Shown here: piece after piece, positions 33,739 to 45,341 of the stretch
Layout of the letters: each line of letters starts with the position of its first letter
Numbering within the stretch: position 1 is the stretch's first letter
Assembly (NCBI RefSeq): GCF_026914185.1
Contig: NC_070571.1
Location: forward strand, 2,170,001-2,234,000
From: Puccinia triticina
Lineage: Eukaryota > Basidiomycota > Pucciniomycetes > Pucciniales > Pucciniaceae
Length of the DNA stretch: 64,000 nucleotides
Reading direction: 5' to 3'
Translations under genes and position numbers: made by a program
Notes under the pieces: generated by a model
The model's database searches: none
What the model was told of the DNA's origin: nothing
What the model saw: only the letters and a program-made list of their open reading frames with translations

Positions 33739-34984
33739 AACTCATCCAAACATCTTCATAGAACTTGTAATGAGTAGCCAAGAAGCGGATCCGCTACATT
33801 CTACAACTTTTCTTTGATTTTTAACCAACTTGCTGCCATCGCAGGAATTGGAGTCTCAGTCTTGTCCCACGCAGAGGCATGCATTTTGCAGCCCCGCGCC
33901 GCCAGAAAAACTTGTCAAGTGATGGACTTGGGGCACCCTTTTTGGAAGGAAGTTGCAGAAAGGGGGTCACAAAAATTGGGGAGGAGAAAGGCAGTATGAA
34001 TGCCTCTTCTGTCATCTTATCTGTGCCAATCTACCTAGTGTGGTTAAAATGTCATTCAAGTTTTTAGCTTTTCTCTGCCAAATGCAAAAACCTTGTCAGG
34101 CCAAAACTCCCCACTCATTCCTCAGTCCCACATTTGTATCTTTGCCCCCAGGAGGGACTTGATTTTTGGCTGATTCATACATTTCATTCAAGGTAAGTTC
34201 CCCCTGGGGGTTTGAAAGGCCCTGATGAAAAGCATGGATCTGAACTTTTTAGCTGATTTACCTGAAATTCATGCATTAGGAGGTTTCAAACCACAAGATT
34301 TGGGCTTGCACATCTTATTTTCAAGAATACTTTCCCCTTTCAAGACTTTCCAGAACATGCTCAAGTTTGAGCACCTCAAAATTCTCCTGCAAGTTGGTGT
34401 TTTCAGGACCTTGAAGCTTTTAAAAATATTCAACCTTAAGTTTGGGTTTGTGATCCTCCACCCCCTGAATCCTTGAATAAACCCACCAGGCCCTAATCCC
34501 CTGCATTGTCTCTGCCCAGTGTGCCTGGCAGAGGGTCAGCTCCTATCTAAGTACAGCTGGTACCTGCCCAGGCTGCACCAGGTGCAATACCAGGTGTTTT
34601 TTTTTTTGGTAAAACAAAATGACCCATTACCTGGACCTGCTGCAGTTACCCGGGTCCTGAATCTGATTTGAATCTCTAATTTGGGCTGGAGGAGAGCTCA
34701 TGGGAGCATGAGGCAAACCTGAAGAATTGGGGAGACCTACTGGCCAACATCAACAAGAAATTCCCAGAGGTAGTGGCCAAGCATTGGCAGAAACACAGAA
34801 GAAAGTGAGAGGGAAAGCTTTTTCCCACTGGGGTTTTTAATTTTGCCCAGTGAAAGAATGCAGAGCCAAAAGAGGAGGGTTTTTTTCATTACTTAATTAA
34901 ACCAGAAAAGGGTGACGCTTGGGCATTAAAGGGGGATAATGTTATGAGCTGTAGAGAAGATTTCTCTATTTATCTAGTCTGTAA
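33739..34984. other. Intergenic, no gene seen
   Basis: No convincing coding region. A truncated GGTACCC-family remnant lies at about 34590-34675 (ending AATCTCTAA). A pair of CCCCCAGG/CCTGGGGG segments near 34145-34210 can pair. Otherwise unassigned. Confidence 0.4.
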
Positions 34985-34986
34985 TA

Positions 34987-35463
34987 CAGTCGCGCGCGGC
35001 ATTCTACTGTACAGAGCTGCCTGCAAAACTTGTTGGGCTACGCGGGGGAAAACCCCGACTGGGTCCGGGGTCCAGCAGTCTAAAAGAGTACATTTTTGGA
35101 GTCTACAGAGTGTGTAGATTCCAAATTTAAAGTGGCAACCAATTTGGTCCAGCCAATTTTTATTTTTTTTGTTCACAGCCCATACTTTGGGCCCCACCTC
35201 CAAATACGGGCATAAGTACCTATGTATGGGGTCCCAAACCCATACTTATGCCTCCTGGTTGAGCACTAAACCCACAAATGAAGGCAGAAACTGTCATGCA
35301 GTTCTTTCAGGAGTGCCTGGTGGGTCTAAAACCATAGCTGAGACACCATACAATGTCCCAGCTGCCCAAAAATATGTGAAAAAACTGTATTTTTTCCAGG
35401 TTTTGGGCTCCAACATTTGGGACCGGCCCAAAAACTTGTACAGTAGAATGCCGTGCGCAACTG
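34987..35463. mobile_element. Mariner-type MITE, 477 bp
   Basis: Inverted ends CAGTCGCGCGCGGCATTCTA and, at the other end, the complement of CAGTTGCGCACGGCATTCTA, continuing into CTGTACA on both sides. A TA dinucleotide flanks each end (34985-34986 and 35464-35465), as for Tc1/mariner. No transposase. Confidence 0.85.
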
Positions 35464-35494
35464 TATACATGTCACAGCCACACTGTTGTAGTTC

Positions 35495-35605
35495 AAGAGG
35501 CTGGAGATCCAGATAGCTTCCTCATCCTGCAATCTACCATCTTAGTATCTAGAAACCACAGATCCCGTCTCCCTCTCCCCAGAACAGACCTTAACAGAAG
35601 CAATG
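35495..35605. repeat. Dispersed repeat also found in the Harbinger element
   Basis: This segment (CTGGAGATCCAGATAGCTTC, then CTCATCCTGCAATCTACCAT) matches, in inverted orientation, the foreign block at about 39088-39225 inside the Harbinger accessory gene. It is a mobile repeat of unclear class. Confidence 0.6.
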
Positions 35606-35734
35606 CTTTTTGAGGTTAGGTATGGTAACAAGAGAGTGCAATCAGTGACAGAGAGAAGGAGGCCAAATGAGGTGGTGTCTCACTGGATAGGATTGAAAGG
35701 TGAACCTCAAGGACCAAAGGAGAACAAATTTTTT

Positions 35735-37735
35735 AGAATATGATTTATAGGCTATCTACAGGTGATCAGATTGTGGTTGAGACAAATTGAATAAAAATCC
35801 ATAATGAACAAAATAGTGTCATTGAGTCTACACATGAAGATAAAAATGACTAACATAACTCTACTCCTCAGGGTTCTAAGACAACAGAGTCTGAGTGAGC
35901 TGTTCTATTGATATTCCTAGTGATGCTCAATAAATACATTGAATACTATGGAAATGATTCAATGACAATATGATTTGAGGGATAAGTAAGAGAGAGCTAT
36001 AAGAAATCCAACAATAGATGATTTACTATTGTCATTTTAGTGGCCATTTGCTGCAATCAAAGGTACTTGCTACTTATCAATTCTGGTTACTCTAGTCCAT
36101 GATCTTGTGGTCTCTATTCCTCAAATAGATTCATACTTTGAAGAAAATAAATGGATGTGTTTTTGAGACAAGAAGAAGAAAATTATGCTTTGCAGAAGCC
36201 ATATTTTCAAGAACCTCTTCAGGCATCATCATCTAGACGAACTCGACAAAGGGGACAGCTACGATTGTTGTGTTTGATTATCCACGGTCGAATGCATTTG
36301 GGGTGGAAGTCATGCCTGCACTTCTTGATCCTCGTAACTTCAGAGATGCGCCAGTAATCCTTGGCTTCGTTGAAAGGATACTTGAATTGCTCCCCACAAA
36401 CTACACATTCATTCTGGTCTTCTTTGCCGACTATGACATGAGAATATTTGTAATGATTGGGTGGATTGGCAGTTGAGCTGCCATTGGGACTTTCAGTATC
36501 TCGGTCCTGATTGGTGGGCTCATCCTGGTGACTGCAAGCTGCAGTCTTCTGATCCTGAATGCCCTTTAGTGTGCTTCTGAAAATGAGATCTCCGTCATCG
36601 TAATAATAGGAATTAACTTGATCCCTTTTACCTGGCTGGCTAGCTGCTGTGGTGGCTAGTAATTGTGAAGCTTGATCCAATGAGACTGTACCGTGTTCAG
36701 TTTCGGTATGCAACTTATGTCGTTCGTTAAAAGGTATGTAACCAGAAGTGATGGTATTACTGTCGAAAGCACGTTCCGCTTCTTCCAACTGTCGGCGCTG
36801 GCGGTTGAAAAACCCTTTGGACTCGATGTATGTATCGACCAAGTTGGTTCGATCGATGAGCACCACACTCCAGTCGTTCGCTATTTCCATGAAAGTTGTT
36901 CGCCATCCATCACCGGCGGAATCTGCTGGTATGTCTTGAAATTTTCTGATGATTCCTTCGTAAGAAACCTTAAGTCGATCACTAATGAATGTTGGCAGAT
37001 CAGGGCAGGGGACTGCTGACGCGACGGCCTGACGGTATTGGATGGGTAAGTCGTTTTGATGGTAGAGCGCCAGAAACCAGCCTTTCCCCTCTACCAAGAT
37101 TGTGACTTGCCAGATGTAAGCAGCGCGTTGTTCGATGGTTGCAGCTTGGTGCTCAGCTAATGGTTCATGAGCATCTGCCATTGAGGGATTAGTGCAGCCA
37201 AGTAATTGCCGTCGAATCCATGAAAGTGCTCTTGCACCCGTAGACCGACGCCTGCTTTCCTCAGCCTCCCAAGTCGACCCCTCGAGTAGTTCCTGAAATT
37301 CTGACCATGAAGATGGTCGAGTGGATGGGATCACCTCTTGAAAATCGGAGCTACCCGCTAGATTATGTCCTAGTTGCCCTGGAGGAATGGCCAGAGCTAC
37401 CAGGATGGCAGAAGACTACGCACGAGCAAAAAGTTCAAGTCATTCGATGCACAGCGATCAGTTTGTTGGGTTGCTCGATGCAGATCAGTACGTTTCCGAA
37501 CATCTACTTGAACTCAACTAGACTCAGGAGGAAAAGCTTCATAGCTGGTGGTTTATGACTAGATGCCTTTCGAGACCACTTGATTGATAATACTTAGTCG
37601 CCCAGGTCGGATGCTTGCAAGTGAGTGCTTTGTGTTACCAGATGGGTGAAGTTTTGATCCCTCCATCCGCTTATCACAGCAGCGGTCGCCCCAAGGCCTT
37701 CAGAAACGTGCCCGCCCCAAGGCCTGCAGAAACTC
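35735..37735. repeat. Segmental duplication, copy 1
   Basis: Matches 46755-48790 over about 2 kb, including the RING gene, its 3' flank (starting GATTTATAGGCTATCTAC) and its promoter side (ending CAAGGCCTGCAGAAACT). The sequence diverges abruptly beyond both ends; at this copy the PIF/Harbinger element begins within about 30 bp. Confidence 0.85.
36219..37542 (-). CDS. Predicted secreted RING-H2 protein, copy 1
   Basis: The likely model joins a tiny first exon (37542-37519, MKLFLLSL) to exon 2 (37415-36219) through a 103-nt intron. The start then reads MKLFLLSL-SSAILVALAIPP, a good signal peptide; the donor GTTGAG is weak, so this is inference. Without it, an internal ATG at 37181 (MADAHEPL) remains. 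The C-terminus is a clear RING-H2 finger: C-x2-C, CRHDFHPKC, then CPLC (about 36228-36390). RING fingers usually recruit E2 enzymes for ubiquitination. A cleavable signal would make it a candidate secreted effector. The paralogue at 47223 is about as long. Confidence 0.7.
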
Positions 37736-38281
37736 CAGCTTAGCCGGGCCGCCGGAGGACCCTAACTTAACTAAGTCCTTCTATTGGAGGGGGGACGCCG
37801 TCCCGCAGGGACCCTCCGAAGGAGGGACTTTTGCGCTATGTCTACCCCGTGGCAGTAGAGAATTAGAAAAATGATGTTTTTCAATCCTCTCTGGACGCAC
37901 CATTTGTCACCAGGTAAAAAAATTTTGGGGGAGCACAATGTGCACAACATCATGGAGTTTCTTTGTACATATTTTACAAATTTTTTGGGGCCTTGGGTGC
38001 CCCATGAAGTCCTTTTTTGTGACTGACAAGTGTCCACTTCATCGTGCATTCCACATTTTGCACTTATGGTGTTCAAAATTGAATTTATGCATGCATAATT
38101 CATAAATTCATAAAACAAACACCAAAAAAAATTTATGCACCCCCCAAACACTCCCCTGTCTCCATATTTTTTTTTCATAAAAGTTCCCTTGTGCACCCAT
38201 CACCATCGGAATTCGTCAAATTTTCTCCCTTATCATCCCTAGTCCCTCCATTCAACTTTAAAACACCACACAACCAGCAGA

Positions 38282-39900
38282 ATGTCGGATGTCAATGCTA
38301 CCCAGCCAACCCAAACTCAGCAGACTCCTACTCCTGCCCAAGTAAGCAGAACACCCCCAAACAACCAACAAACTACATCTCAAGGTCAAGGCGGAAGAAG
38401 AGGTGCATCACAAGGTTCTCAAGGCTCGCGCGGGCGTGGTGGTCGTGGTGGTGGTCGTGCCCGCGGTGGAGGTAATCATACACCTGGTAGTTGAGCACCT
38501 CACCGCTCATGGACTTCTGATTCCAACCGGGATGGGCTGTCCTCCCTCGATCTCATTGTTGAATGGCTAACCGTCCAAGGCAACTACGACCTCTGGCAAA
38601 ACAGCACCGTGAGTAAGAGGGAGGTCGCTGAACAGATCAACACATATCTTACTGCAAACGGGGCTGAGGACAGACAGTGGCGTGGAATTGAGCAGCAGGT
38701 TAGTGTCACTTCTGTGAATCCCTTATGCTGACAAATTGTGACACGCGCTTATATTTTTGACACCTTCTATAACAGGTCTCAGGCCTTGAGCAAAAAATTC
38801 GCCGGGCCCTAGCATGGCCGAACCAAACCGGCCAGGGAATTTTAAACAAAGCCAATGAGCTCGCTCGCCAACTCGGAGACAACCCCGCCGATCCCAATGC
38901 CGAAGATGTTATTGCCGACGCGGTGACTCGCACAGAGGCTGAACTCCAAAAAATATGCAAGTATTACTATGAACTTGAACCCGTTATGATCGATAGACCC
39001 TCGGCAATCCCCCTCGACTCTCAAGAACTAGGTGATCAAGACAAAAACCTTGCTGGGGCTCTCAACCTAGACCAGGGCCAGGAACGTTGTTAAGGTCTGT
39101 TCTGTGGAGAGGAAGATGGGGTCTGGGTTCTGGGGTTCTGGGGGTTCTGGATCCAAGATGGTAGATTGCAGGATGAGGAAGAGGCTTGGATCTCCAGCCT
39201 CTCGAACCTTGAGTATGGTCCGTGACATGTACGTGTAGTCTATGTACATGTGAGTCTGCGCTGCGGAGCCCGTGCTACGGCTCATAACAAACGTCAGACA
39301 ACCCCTCCTGAATGGAGCCAAATGGACCGTGTAAATCCATCACCAATCAACACCACTGGGCCAAAAATCACATTAACAGGTTCAGCTGGTGCTACTCCTC
39401 TCTCTCCTTTGGGCACCGGAATGCCAGCCAAAGCAAATCCCTTGTCTTGGGCCGCAACAATGTTGACTCTTGCTTCTCAACGCCCAGACCCTCAAGCTCA
39501 GCGCCGTCCCAACTACGCTGAACGCATCGCCAAGCGGCTCTTTCCATCTCGTGAGGAGATGGCTGCGCAAACCACTGCAGAACTTGAGTTGAACCGCAAG
39601 CGTGTGAACAACGACACTCGGATGGTAGACGCCAGCATTGCTCTGGCATCTGCAATGCGCAAAGGCCTTGGTGCTTCAGGTGATCCGGATTGCACCGACT
39701 GGCAAACCCGTCAGATCCAGCTTGACCTTGAGTTCTGTGAGATCAAAATCGCCCGTGTCCGAGCAAGTTTGGAAGCCGAGCGCTCTACCGGTGCCGCTTT
39801 TGATTGGGCGAAGATGGTTCAAGACTTTATCCAATCCGGTTTGAATGCCGAGGAGGCGCTCAGTATGACGGAAAGATTTTTAGGCCCCGAGGCCAATTGA
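38282..39900 (+). pseudogene. Harbinger accessory (SANT/Myb-like) gene
   Basis: Starts ATG 38282 with a Gln/Thr-rich then RGG-type stretch (GRGGRGGGRARGGG). An in-frame TGA follows at about 38492. Then comes a Myb/SANT-like unit (LDLIVEWLTVQGNYDLWQ, VAEQINTYL, WRGIEQQ) interrupted by a 79-nt intron (38699-38777). The C-terminal part (39280-39900) is helical (AERIAKRLFPSREEMAA..., ASLEAERSTGAAFDWAKMVQ). About 190 bp of unrelated repeat (39083-39275) sits between. Such proteins help the PIF/Harbinger transposase reach the nucleus and bind DNA. The stop and the insertion suggest that this copy is inactive. Confidence 0.7.
39083..39275. repeat. Repeat inserted in the Harbinger accessory gene
   Basis: GC-rich block with GGGGTCTGGGTTCTGGGG that shares inverted similarity with 35495-35605. 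It interrupts the open frame between ALNLDQGQE and GARATAHNK. I did not find a clean target duplication. Confidence 0.55.
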
Positions 39901-40424
39901 ACACTTCTCAACAACGTGTATGGCATATCCGCAAGACCAGGATATATGAACACCTCTTGACAACAATCCAGAAAACCCTTCTAGGTCCCGAAGGCTTGCA
40001 GATTTCTTGTATTGGAAAAAAAAAAGCTCTTCTGTCTCTTATTTCTTTATCCCCTAACCCTTCTAGGTCCCAAAGGCTTGCGGATTTCTTGTATTGGAAA
40101 AAAAAGCTCTTCTGTCTCTTATTTCTTTACCTACCCACATCCAATGAGTTATCACACGTTGTCTAGCTCTTACTTTATCAAGAATGCCCGGATATATTCA
40201 TACAAATTCATTTCATGCTATTGTTTCTAATTCAATGCCCAAGTGCGCCGTAATTGACTTGTGTGAAACACTTAGATTGCGAGAAACACTTAGCATTCAG
40301 TGAGAGACTGAAAAGGTCAAAACAACTGAGAGACACTTAGATTTTGGCGAGAAAAAACAATAATGAGTTCGGGATGAAAACAACTGAGAGACACTTAGAT
40401 TTTGGCAAGTTTGAGACAAGGATC

Positions 40425-41745
40425 CTAGCAATCGCAGGAAATCATCTGGCAAAAGCGCTGGAAAATCTGATCCCGACGGGTGAAGTCTTCGGCTGAAACT
40501 ACACCAGGATCTTCCTCTTCATCCTCGGCGGGGTCAAAATTTGGTACCTGGGCATTGAGCTTGTCCCATTCAACCTCACAAAGGTCAATGAGGTAGTTGT
40601 GCAACACAACACAGGCTTGGAGCCAAGCATTGAGCCGTTTGGCAGTCTTCTTGCTGAGGATTTGGATCAATATTAATTTGAGTGATTCCCAGCGGTTCTT
40701 CAACATTCCAATTGTGTGCTCAACAATCACTCGGTTATGGCTCAGCTCGTAGTTAAACTGCTGCTTCTCTGGTGGCAATGCGTGTCCAGCTGTGCGCTTG
40801 AAGGCTGGAATAATAGTATTGGTCGCAGTATAAGCTGAGTCCGCCAACAAATATTGACCTGGTGAGAAAAAGCAACGGGGATGTTGATAAAGCTGAGGAT
40901 GGAGTCCCAATCAGCAAAATACCCAAGATAAGTAAGACAAGAAATCATTCATACTTTTGAGTTCTTGTATACTCTTTGGTCATGAGCGCTCCCACACCAC
41001 CCATGTACTGCGTAGATGATCCTTTGCTTCCAATCACAGACTATCAGAGAGTTGACTGCGTAGACCATTTTCCTCATCCAATAATCTTCCTTGTGCTTTG
41101 CGGGTGCGGCAGCCAAGGGGAAAATTGTTCCATCGAAAAATCCAATGCAGTAATCGAAGACAGTTTTTCCCTTGAGTGTTGAGCAGAACCGGGCTCATTG
41201 TTGAGCATTTGGCCAGTATACATGTTGACTCTCCAAGGTCTCGATGATCGCCAAGATACAGCGGTTGGTGTAGTTCTCAACCAATCCCTCTAAATACACA
41301 GTATGAAGGGCTTTTAGAACCAAAAAAACAACACAAACTATATGGAGAAGATATACTTACTGCTGATGTTGTAGAACTGGCTGATCATATGAGGGGATCC
41401 TCCGTTACTGTACAGGCCTAGATGTGATAGAGCAACGAGAAGCTGCATTTCAACGGGCGCTTGAGGGTGGTTTGAGTTATTGAAAAAAACTGTGTGGTTC
41501 TTGATAGCATCAGCCAACAAAAAAAAGCTTTTCCGGGTCATTCGTGCCTGTGTTATTACCAAATCAGCTGTAGCATCAACACATACTAGGTCGCCATATT
41601 TACGCACCCATCTCATGAAGACATCCTTGCCTGTACTTGTTAAGACTTCATACGTCTTTGAGAGGCTAGCAATGCGGGGCCGAGGACTCCTGGAGACTAG
41701 GTATCGGGTTGAATACAGCTCGTCAGTCAGATTGAGAAGCAACAT
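40425..41745 (-). pseudogene. PIF/Harbinger transposase (DDE_Tnp_4 type)
   Basis: Exons on the minus strand: about 41745-41363 (FFLLADAIKNHTVFFNNSN, PVEMQLLVALSHLGLYSNG), about 41291-40975 (VENYTNRCILAIIETL; first catalytic aspartate in GFFDGTIFPL; second in SAHDQRVYKNSK) and about 40896-40425 (third aspartate in LLADSAYTATN, glutamate in IVEHTIGMLKNRWESLK). Introns are GT..AG. The DDE set is complete, but an in-frame TGA follows VYWPNAQQ in the middle exon. Further N-terminal coding may lie up to 42124, where another open frame (Pro/Thr-rich) occurs. It catalyses cut-and-paste transposition; this copy is probably dead by a single nonsense change. Confidence 0.82.
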
Positions 41746-42446
41746 CAGTTGGTTTCTTGCATGTTTCAGATTTTGGAGCCTGATTGATGATCTCTTGAGA
41801 TGGAAGTTGACTAGACCAAAATAGAAGTTGAACAGTCAGAGTTTCTTGGGTAGGAGTTTCTTCAGCTGGAGGCCGGCTGCTAGAAGGAAGTTGAAGATGA
41901 GGTGTTGGGTTGGGTTGGGTTGGATCACCTTGGAAGCTTGATGGGCCATGTTCATCTTCCCAAGGGATCCAACAAGCATGATTTCCATGCCCTTGAGGAC
42001 TTTCTTCCGTTCTGACTTGCAAGGCATGATCGGGATTTATGTAGTTCCTTGGATTTATGCAGGCTTGCGGGGTTCTCAAAGTCAAATGTGTATCATAATT
42101 GCATAAATCAGAAATCTCCTGCAAAAAAACTTATGATTTTATGATTTATGCAAATTCAATTTTGAACACCATAACTGTACAGAATCTGAAATTGATAATG
42201 TTACAACTATGATTGCAGCTCAACCAGAGGAGTTGAGGACAAGAAAAAATAGTAGAAAGAGGGGGACAGCTTAAGCCATCCCAGAAATGTAAATTAGAGA
42301 AAAAAAATTTCAGAAACAAAGACAGAAGAATGATTTTAAAAAAGTCTCTGCCAAAAGTGCTAATTCTCTACTGCCGCGTGGTTGATTCCCTTTGGATGTC
42401 GCTTCACTCCCCTGAGGAGGGAATTAGCTAAGTTAGCGGAGGACCC

Positions 42447-42970
42447 GGCGCGCCAAAGGCGCCTTGCAAAGCGAGCCTCTGAAAGAGGAGCTTGTGAGCA
42501 AAGCCCGACCTGTGGCTTTTTGTGGCTTTTTTGTCCTCTTTGAAACTGAAGCACTTGTAACTTCCAAACCACAAATCCAATCAACCAGCCTTGAATTTCC
42601 ACATGTAGGCAACCATCTTGGCTTTTTGGTTATGTATTTTTTAGGGCATTAATAAACGTACCCGGTAATCTCACTAAACATACCCGGTTTTTGTGTACCC
42701 CCTTTTCCACATACGTACCTGGTTTTTTTCCGCTCATTGTTACGCAATGCAAATGATATCAAAATTCATCTAAAATGATGAAAATAATTATCATGCAATC
42801 AGAATTGCAAAAGACTCAATTCTCAATTGATTAAATCATGTACCCGGTTTTTTGCATACCCGCTTTTTTGTGGAACATACTAATGGAAACATTTTTTTAC
42901 ATGTCCCAGATGCACAAAAATTGCTGTGACATGTAATAAAAATTTATCCAATTAGACAGATTTTTCCTAT
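42447..42970. other. Intergenic, no gene seen
   Basis: AT-rich with a few tandem TACCCGGT-containing phrases (ACGTACCCGG, CATACCCGG, 42655-42860). No coding region. Confidence 0.45.
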
Positions 42971-42998
42971 TAAGGCCCCGTTTGGAGCCAATATAAAT

Positions 42999-43340
42999 AT
43001 AGGTGACATAATCATTTGTAAATTCAATATAAAATACAAAACTCAACATAAAGAATCCAATTTTTTTTGTAAGAAACCTACAATACTGGTCTCATCAACT
43101 ATGAAGTCAGATTTAACTGATTTAGCCAGTTTCAGCACCATAATACCATTATATTGCTTTGTTTTGGTCAAAATCAATATAATGGTACTACAGTACTGAA
43201 TATGGCTGAATCAGTTGAATCTGACTTCATAATTGAAGAGACCAGTATTGTAGGTTGCCTAGAAAAAATATTTGGAGGCTTTATCTTGAATTTTGTAGTT
43301 TTCATTGAATTAACCAATGATTATATCACCTATATTTATA
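42999..43340. mobile_element. Hairpin MITE nested in the palindromic element
   Basis: Arms of about 165 bp: TATAAATATAGGTGACATAA pairs with TTATATCACCTATATTTATA, and CAATATAATGGTA lies near the loop at 43160-43195. It is absent from the corresponding place in the right arm, so it inserted after the large palindrome formed. Confidence 0.75.
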
Positions 43341-43604
43341 GGGAGTTGAAAAATCGACTCCCAGGAATTAATAAATTGACTCCCAAAAGTCGTTTACGTC
43401 GCGCTGACTGTCTCGGGACGTCCCCCCTGGGTCCTCGGGACCTCGCGCGGTCCCAAAAGCATTTTGGGAGTCAATTAATTAATTCCCCTCTTGAGGATGG
43501 GAGTCAATATATTAATTTAACAAAAAATGACGGAATATACAAATTTTTTTATATCTTGTCACTGTTGGACCCAAACACCCCAAAGCTTTTACAGCAATAT
43601 AAAT

Positions 43605-45050
43605 ACACTCTTTAGAGAATATTGCAAGCTTCACGGCATTAGTACTCCTCAGGGAGACCCTGTGTAGCCGGGGGCGGATTTGGCGGATTTCCTACTAAGG
43701 CAAACCCCCAAAACCTTATATACAGTGCTCCAAATGGCCCCAAATTTTTTAGCTATAAGATTACACTCTTTAGAGAATATTGCAAGCTTCATGGCATTAG
43801 TACTCCTCAGGGAGACCCTGTGTAGCTGGGGGCGGATTTGGCGGATTTCCTACTAAGGCAAACCCCCAAAGCCTTACCTACGGTGCTCCAAATGGCCCCA
43901 AAATTTTCTAGCTATAAGATTACACTCTTTAAAACATATTTAAAGCTTCACGGCACTAGTGCTCCTCAGGGAGACCCTGTGTAGCTGGGGGGCGGATTTG
44001 GCGGATTTCCTACTAAGGCAAACCCCCCAAACCTTATCTACGGTGCTCCAAACGGCCCAAAATCTTTTCTGCTATAAGGATAAAATCTCTAGAAAACATT
44101 TTAAGCTCCAATGAGGTATTACACATCAGGCACAGCTTCTATTGACCGTGGTGTAGCGTAGCGCAGCGCAAGTGCACTATTTTTTAGCGTAGTGTTAGCG
44201 CAATCGCGCGCATCTGCACTAAAGCTACGCGCACAGGGTGCAAAGCTATTTTAGCTTTTAGTGTAGTGTTAGCGCAGATACACGCCATTGCGCTAATGCT
44301 ACGTTAAAAAATAGTGCATTTGCGCTGCGCTGCGCTACACTACACCACGGTCAATAGAAGGTGTGCCTGATGTGTAATACCTCCTTGGAGCTTAAAATGT
44401 TTTCTAGAGATTGTATTCTTATAGCAGAAAAAATTTGGGGCTGTTTGGAGCACCATAGATAAGATTTCGGGGGTTTGCCTTAGTAGGAAATCCGCCAAAT
44501 CCACCCCCGGCTACACAGGGTCTCCCTGAGGAGTACTAATGCCGTGAAGCTTACCATATTTTTTAAATAGTGTAATCTTATAGCTAGAAAATTTTGGGGC
44601 CATTTGGAGCACCGTAGGTAAGGTTTCGGGGGTTTGCCTTAGTAGGAAATCCGCCAAATCCGCCCCCGGCTACACAGGGTCTTCCTGAGGAGTACTAATG
44701 CCGTGAAGCTTACCATATGTTTCAAAGAGTGTAATCTTATAGCTAAAAAATTTGGGGCCATTGGGAGCACTGTATATAAGGTTTTGGGGGTTTGCCTTAG
44801 TAGGAAATCCGCCAAATCCGCCCCCGGCTACACAGGGTCTCCCTGAGGAGTACTAATGCCGTGAAGCTTGCAATATTCTCTAAAGAGTTTAATCTTATAG
44901 CTAAAAAATTTGGAGCCATTTGGAGCACTGTATATAAGGTTTCGGGGGTTTGCCTTAGTAGGAAATCCGCCAAATCCGCCCCCGGCTACACAGGGTCTCC
45001 CTGAGGAGTACTAATGCCGTGAAGCTTGCAATATTCTCTAAAGAGTGTAT
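43605..45050. repeat. 158-bp tandem repeats in mirror orientation
   Basis: Unit starts are seen at 43605, 43763 and 43922 on the left (spacing 158-159). Each unit carries CTTCACGGCATTAGTACTCC, GGCGGATTTGGCGGATTTCC and GGCAAACCCCC. The right side shows the same unit inverted, with GAGTACTAATGCCGTGAAGC near 44531, 44690, 44849 and 45006. Non-coding. Confidence 0.88.
44130..44375. mobile_element. Central AGCGC hairpin element
   Basis: Arms ACCGTGGTGTAGCGTAGCGC and GCGCTGCGCTACACTACACC, followed inward by AGTGCACTATTTTTTAGCG and its complement. It forms the turn of the large palindrome and belongs to the AGCGC-rich family seen elsewhere in the window. Confidence 0.75.
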
Positions 45051-45341
45051 TTATATTGCTGTAAAAGCTTTGGGGTGTTTGGGTCCAACAGTGACAAGAT
45101 ATAAAGAAATTTGTATATTCCGTCATTTTTTGTTAAATTAATATATCGACTCCCATCCTCGAGAGGGGAATTAATTAATCGACTCCCAAAATGCTTTTGG
45201 GACCGCGCGAGATCCCGAGGACCCAGGGGGGACGTCCCGAGACGGTCCGCGCGACGTAAACGACTTTTGGGAGTCGATTTATTAATTCCTGGGAGTCAAT
45301 TTTTCAACTCCCTATTTATATTGGCTCCAAACAAAGCCTAA

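Larger units (their letters stand above)
37763..42435. mobile_element. PIF/Harbinger DNA transposon, 4.7 kb
   Basis: Ends TAACTTAACTAAGTCC and, inverted, TAACTTAGCTAATTCC match at 14 of 16. A second shared block GGCAGTAGAGAATTAG lies further in. The flanks carry CGGAGGACCC on both sides (37753-37762 and 42437-42446), longer than the 3 bp typical of Harbinger, so the outermost boundaries are uncertain. Inside are the two expected genes in convergent orientation: an SANT-like DNA-binding protein and a DDE transposase. Both show a few inactivating changes. Confidence 0.8.
42974..45338. mobile_element. 2365-bp palindromic PIF-like element
   Basis: Ends GGCCCCGTTTGGAGCCAATA and the complement of GGCTTTGTTTGGAGCCAATA, with the 3-bp direct repeat TAA (42971-42973 and 45339-45341), typical of PIF/Harbinger (Tourist-type). 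Nearly all of it is one inverted repeat. The left arm has three and a half units of a 158-bp tandem repeat (43605-44100), the right arm more than four inverted units (44390-45050). The centre is a separate AGCGC-rich hairpin, and the left arm also holds a 350-bp hairpin insert. No ORF of significance. Confidence 0.85.
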
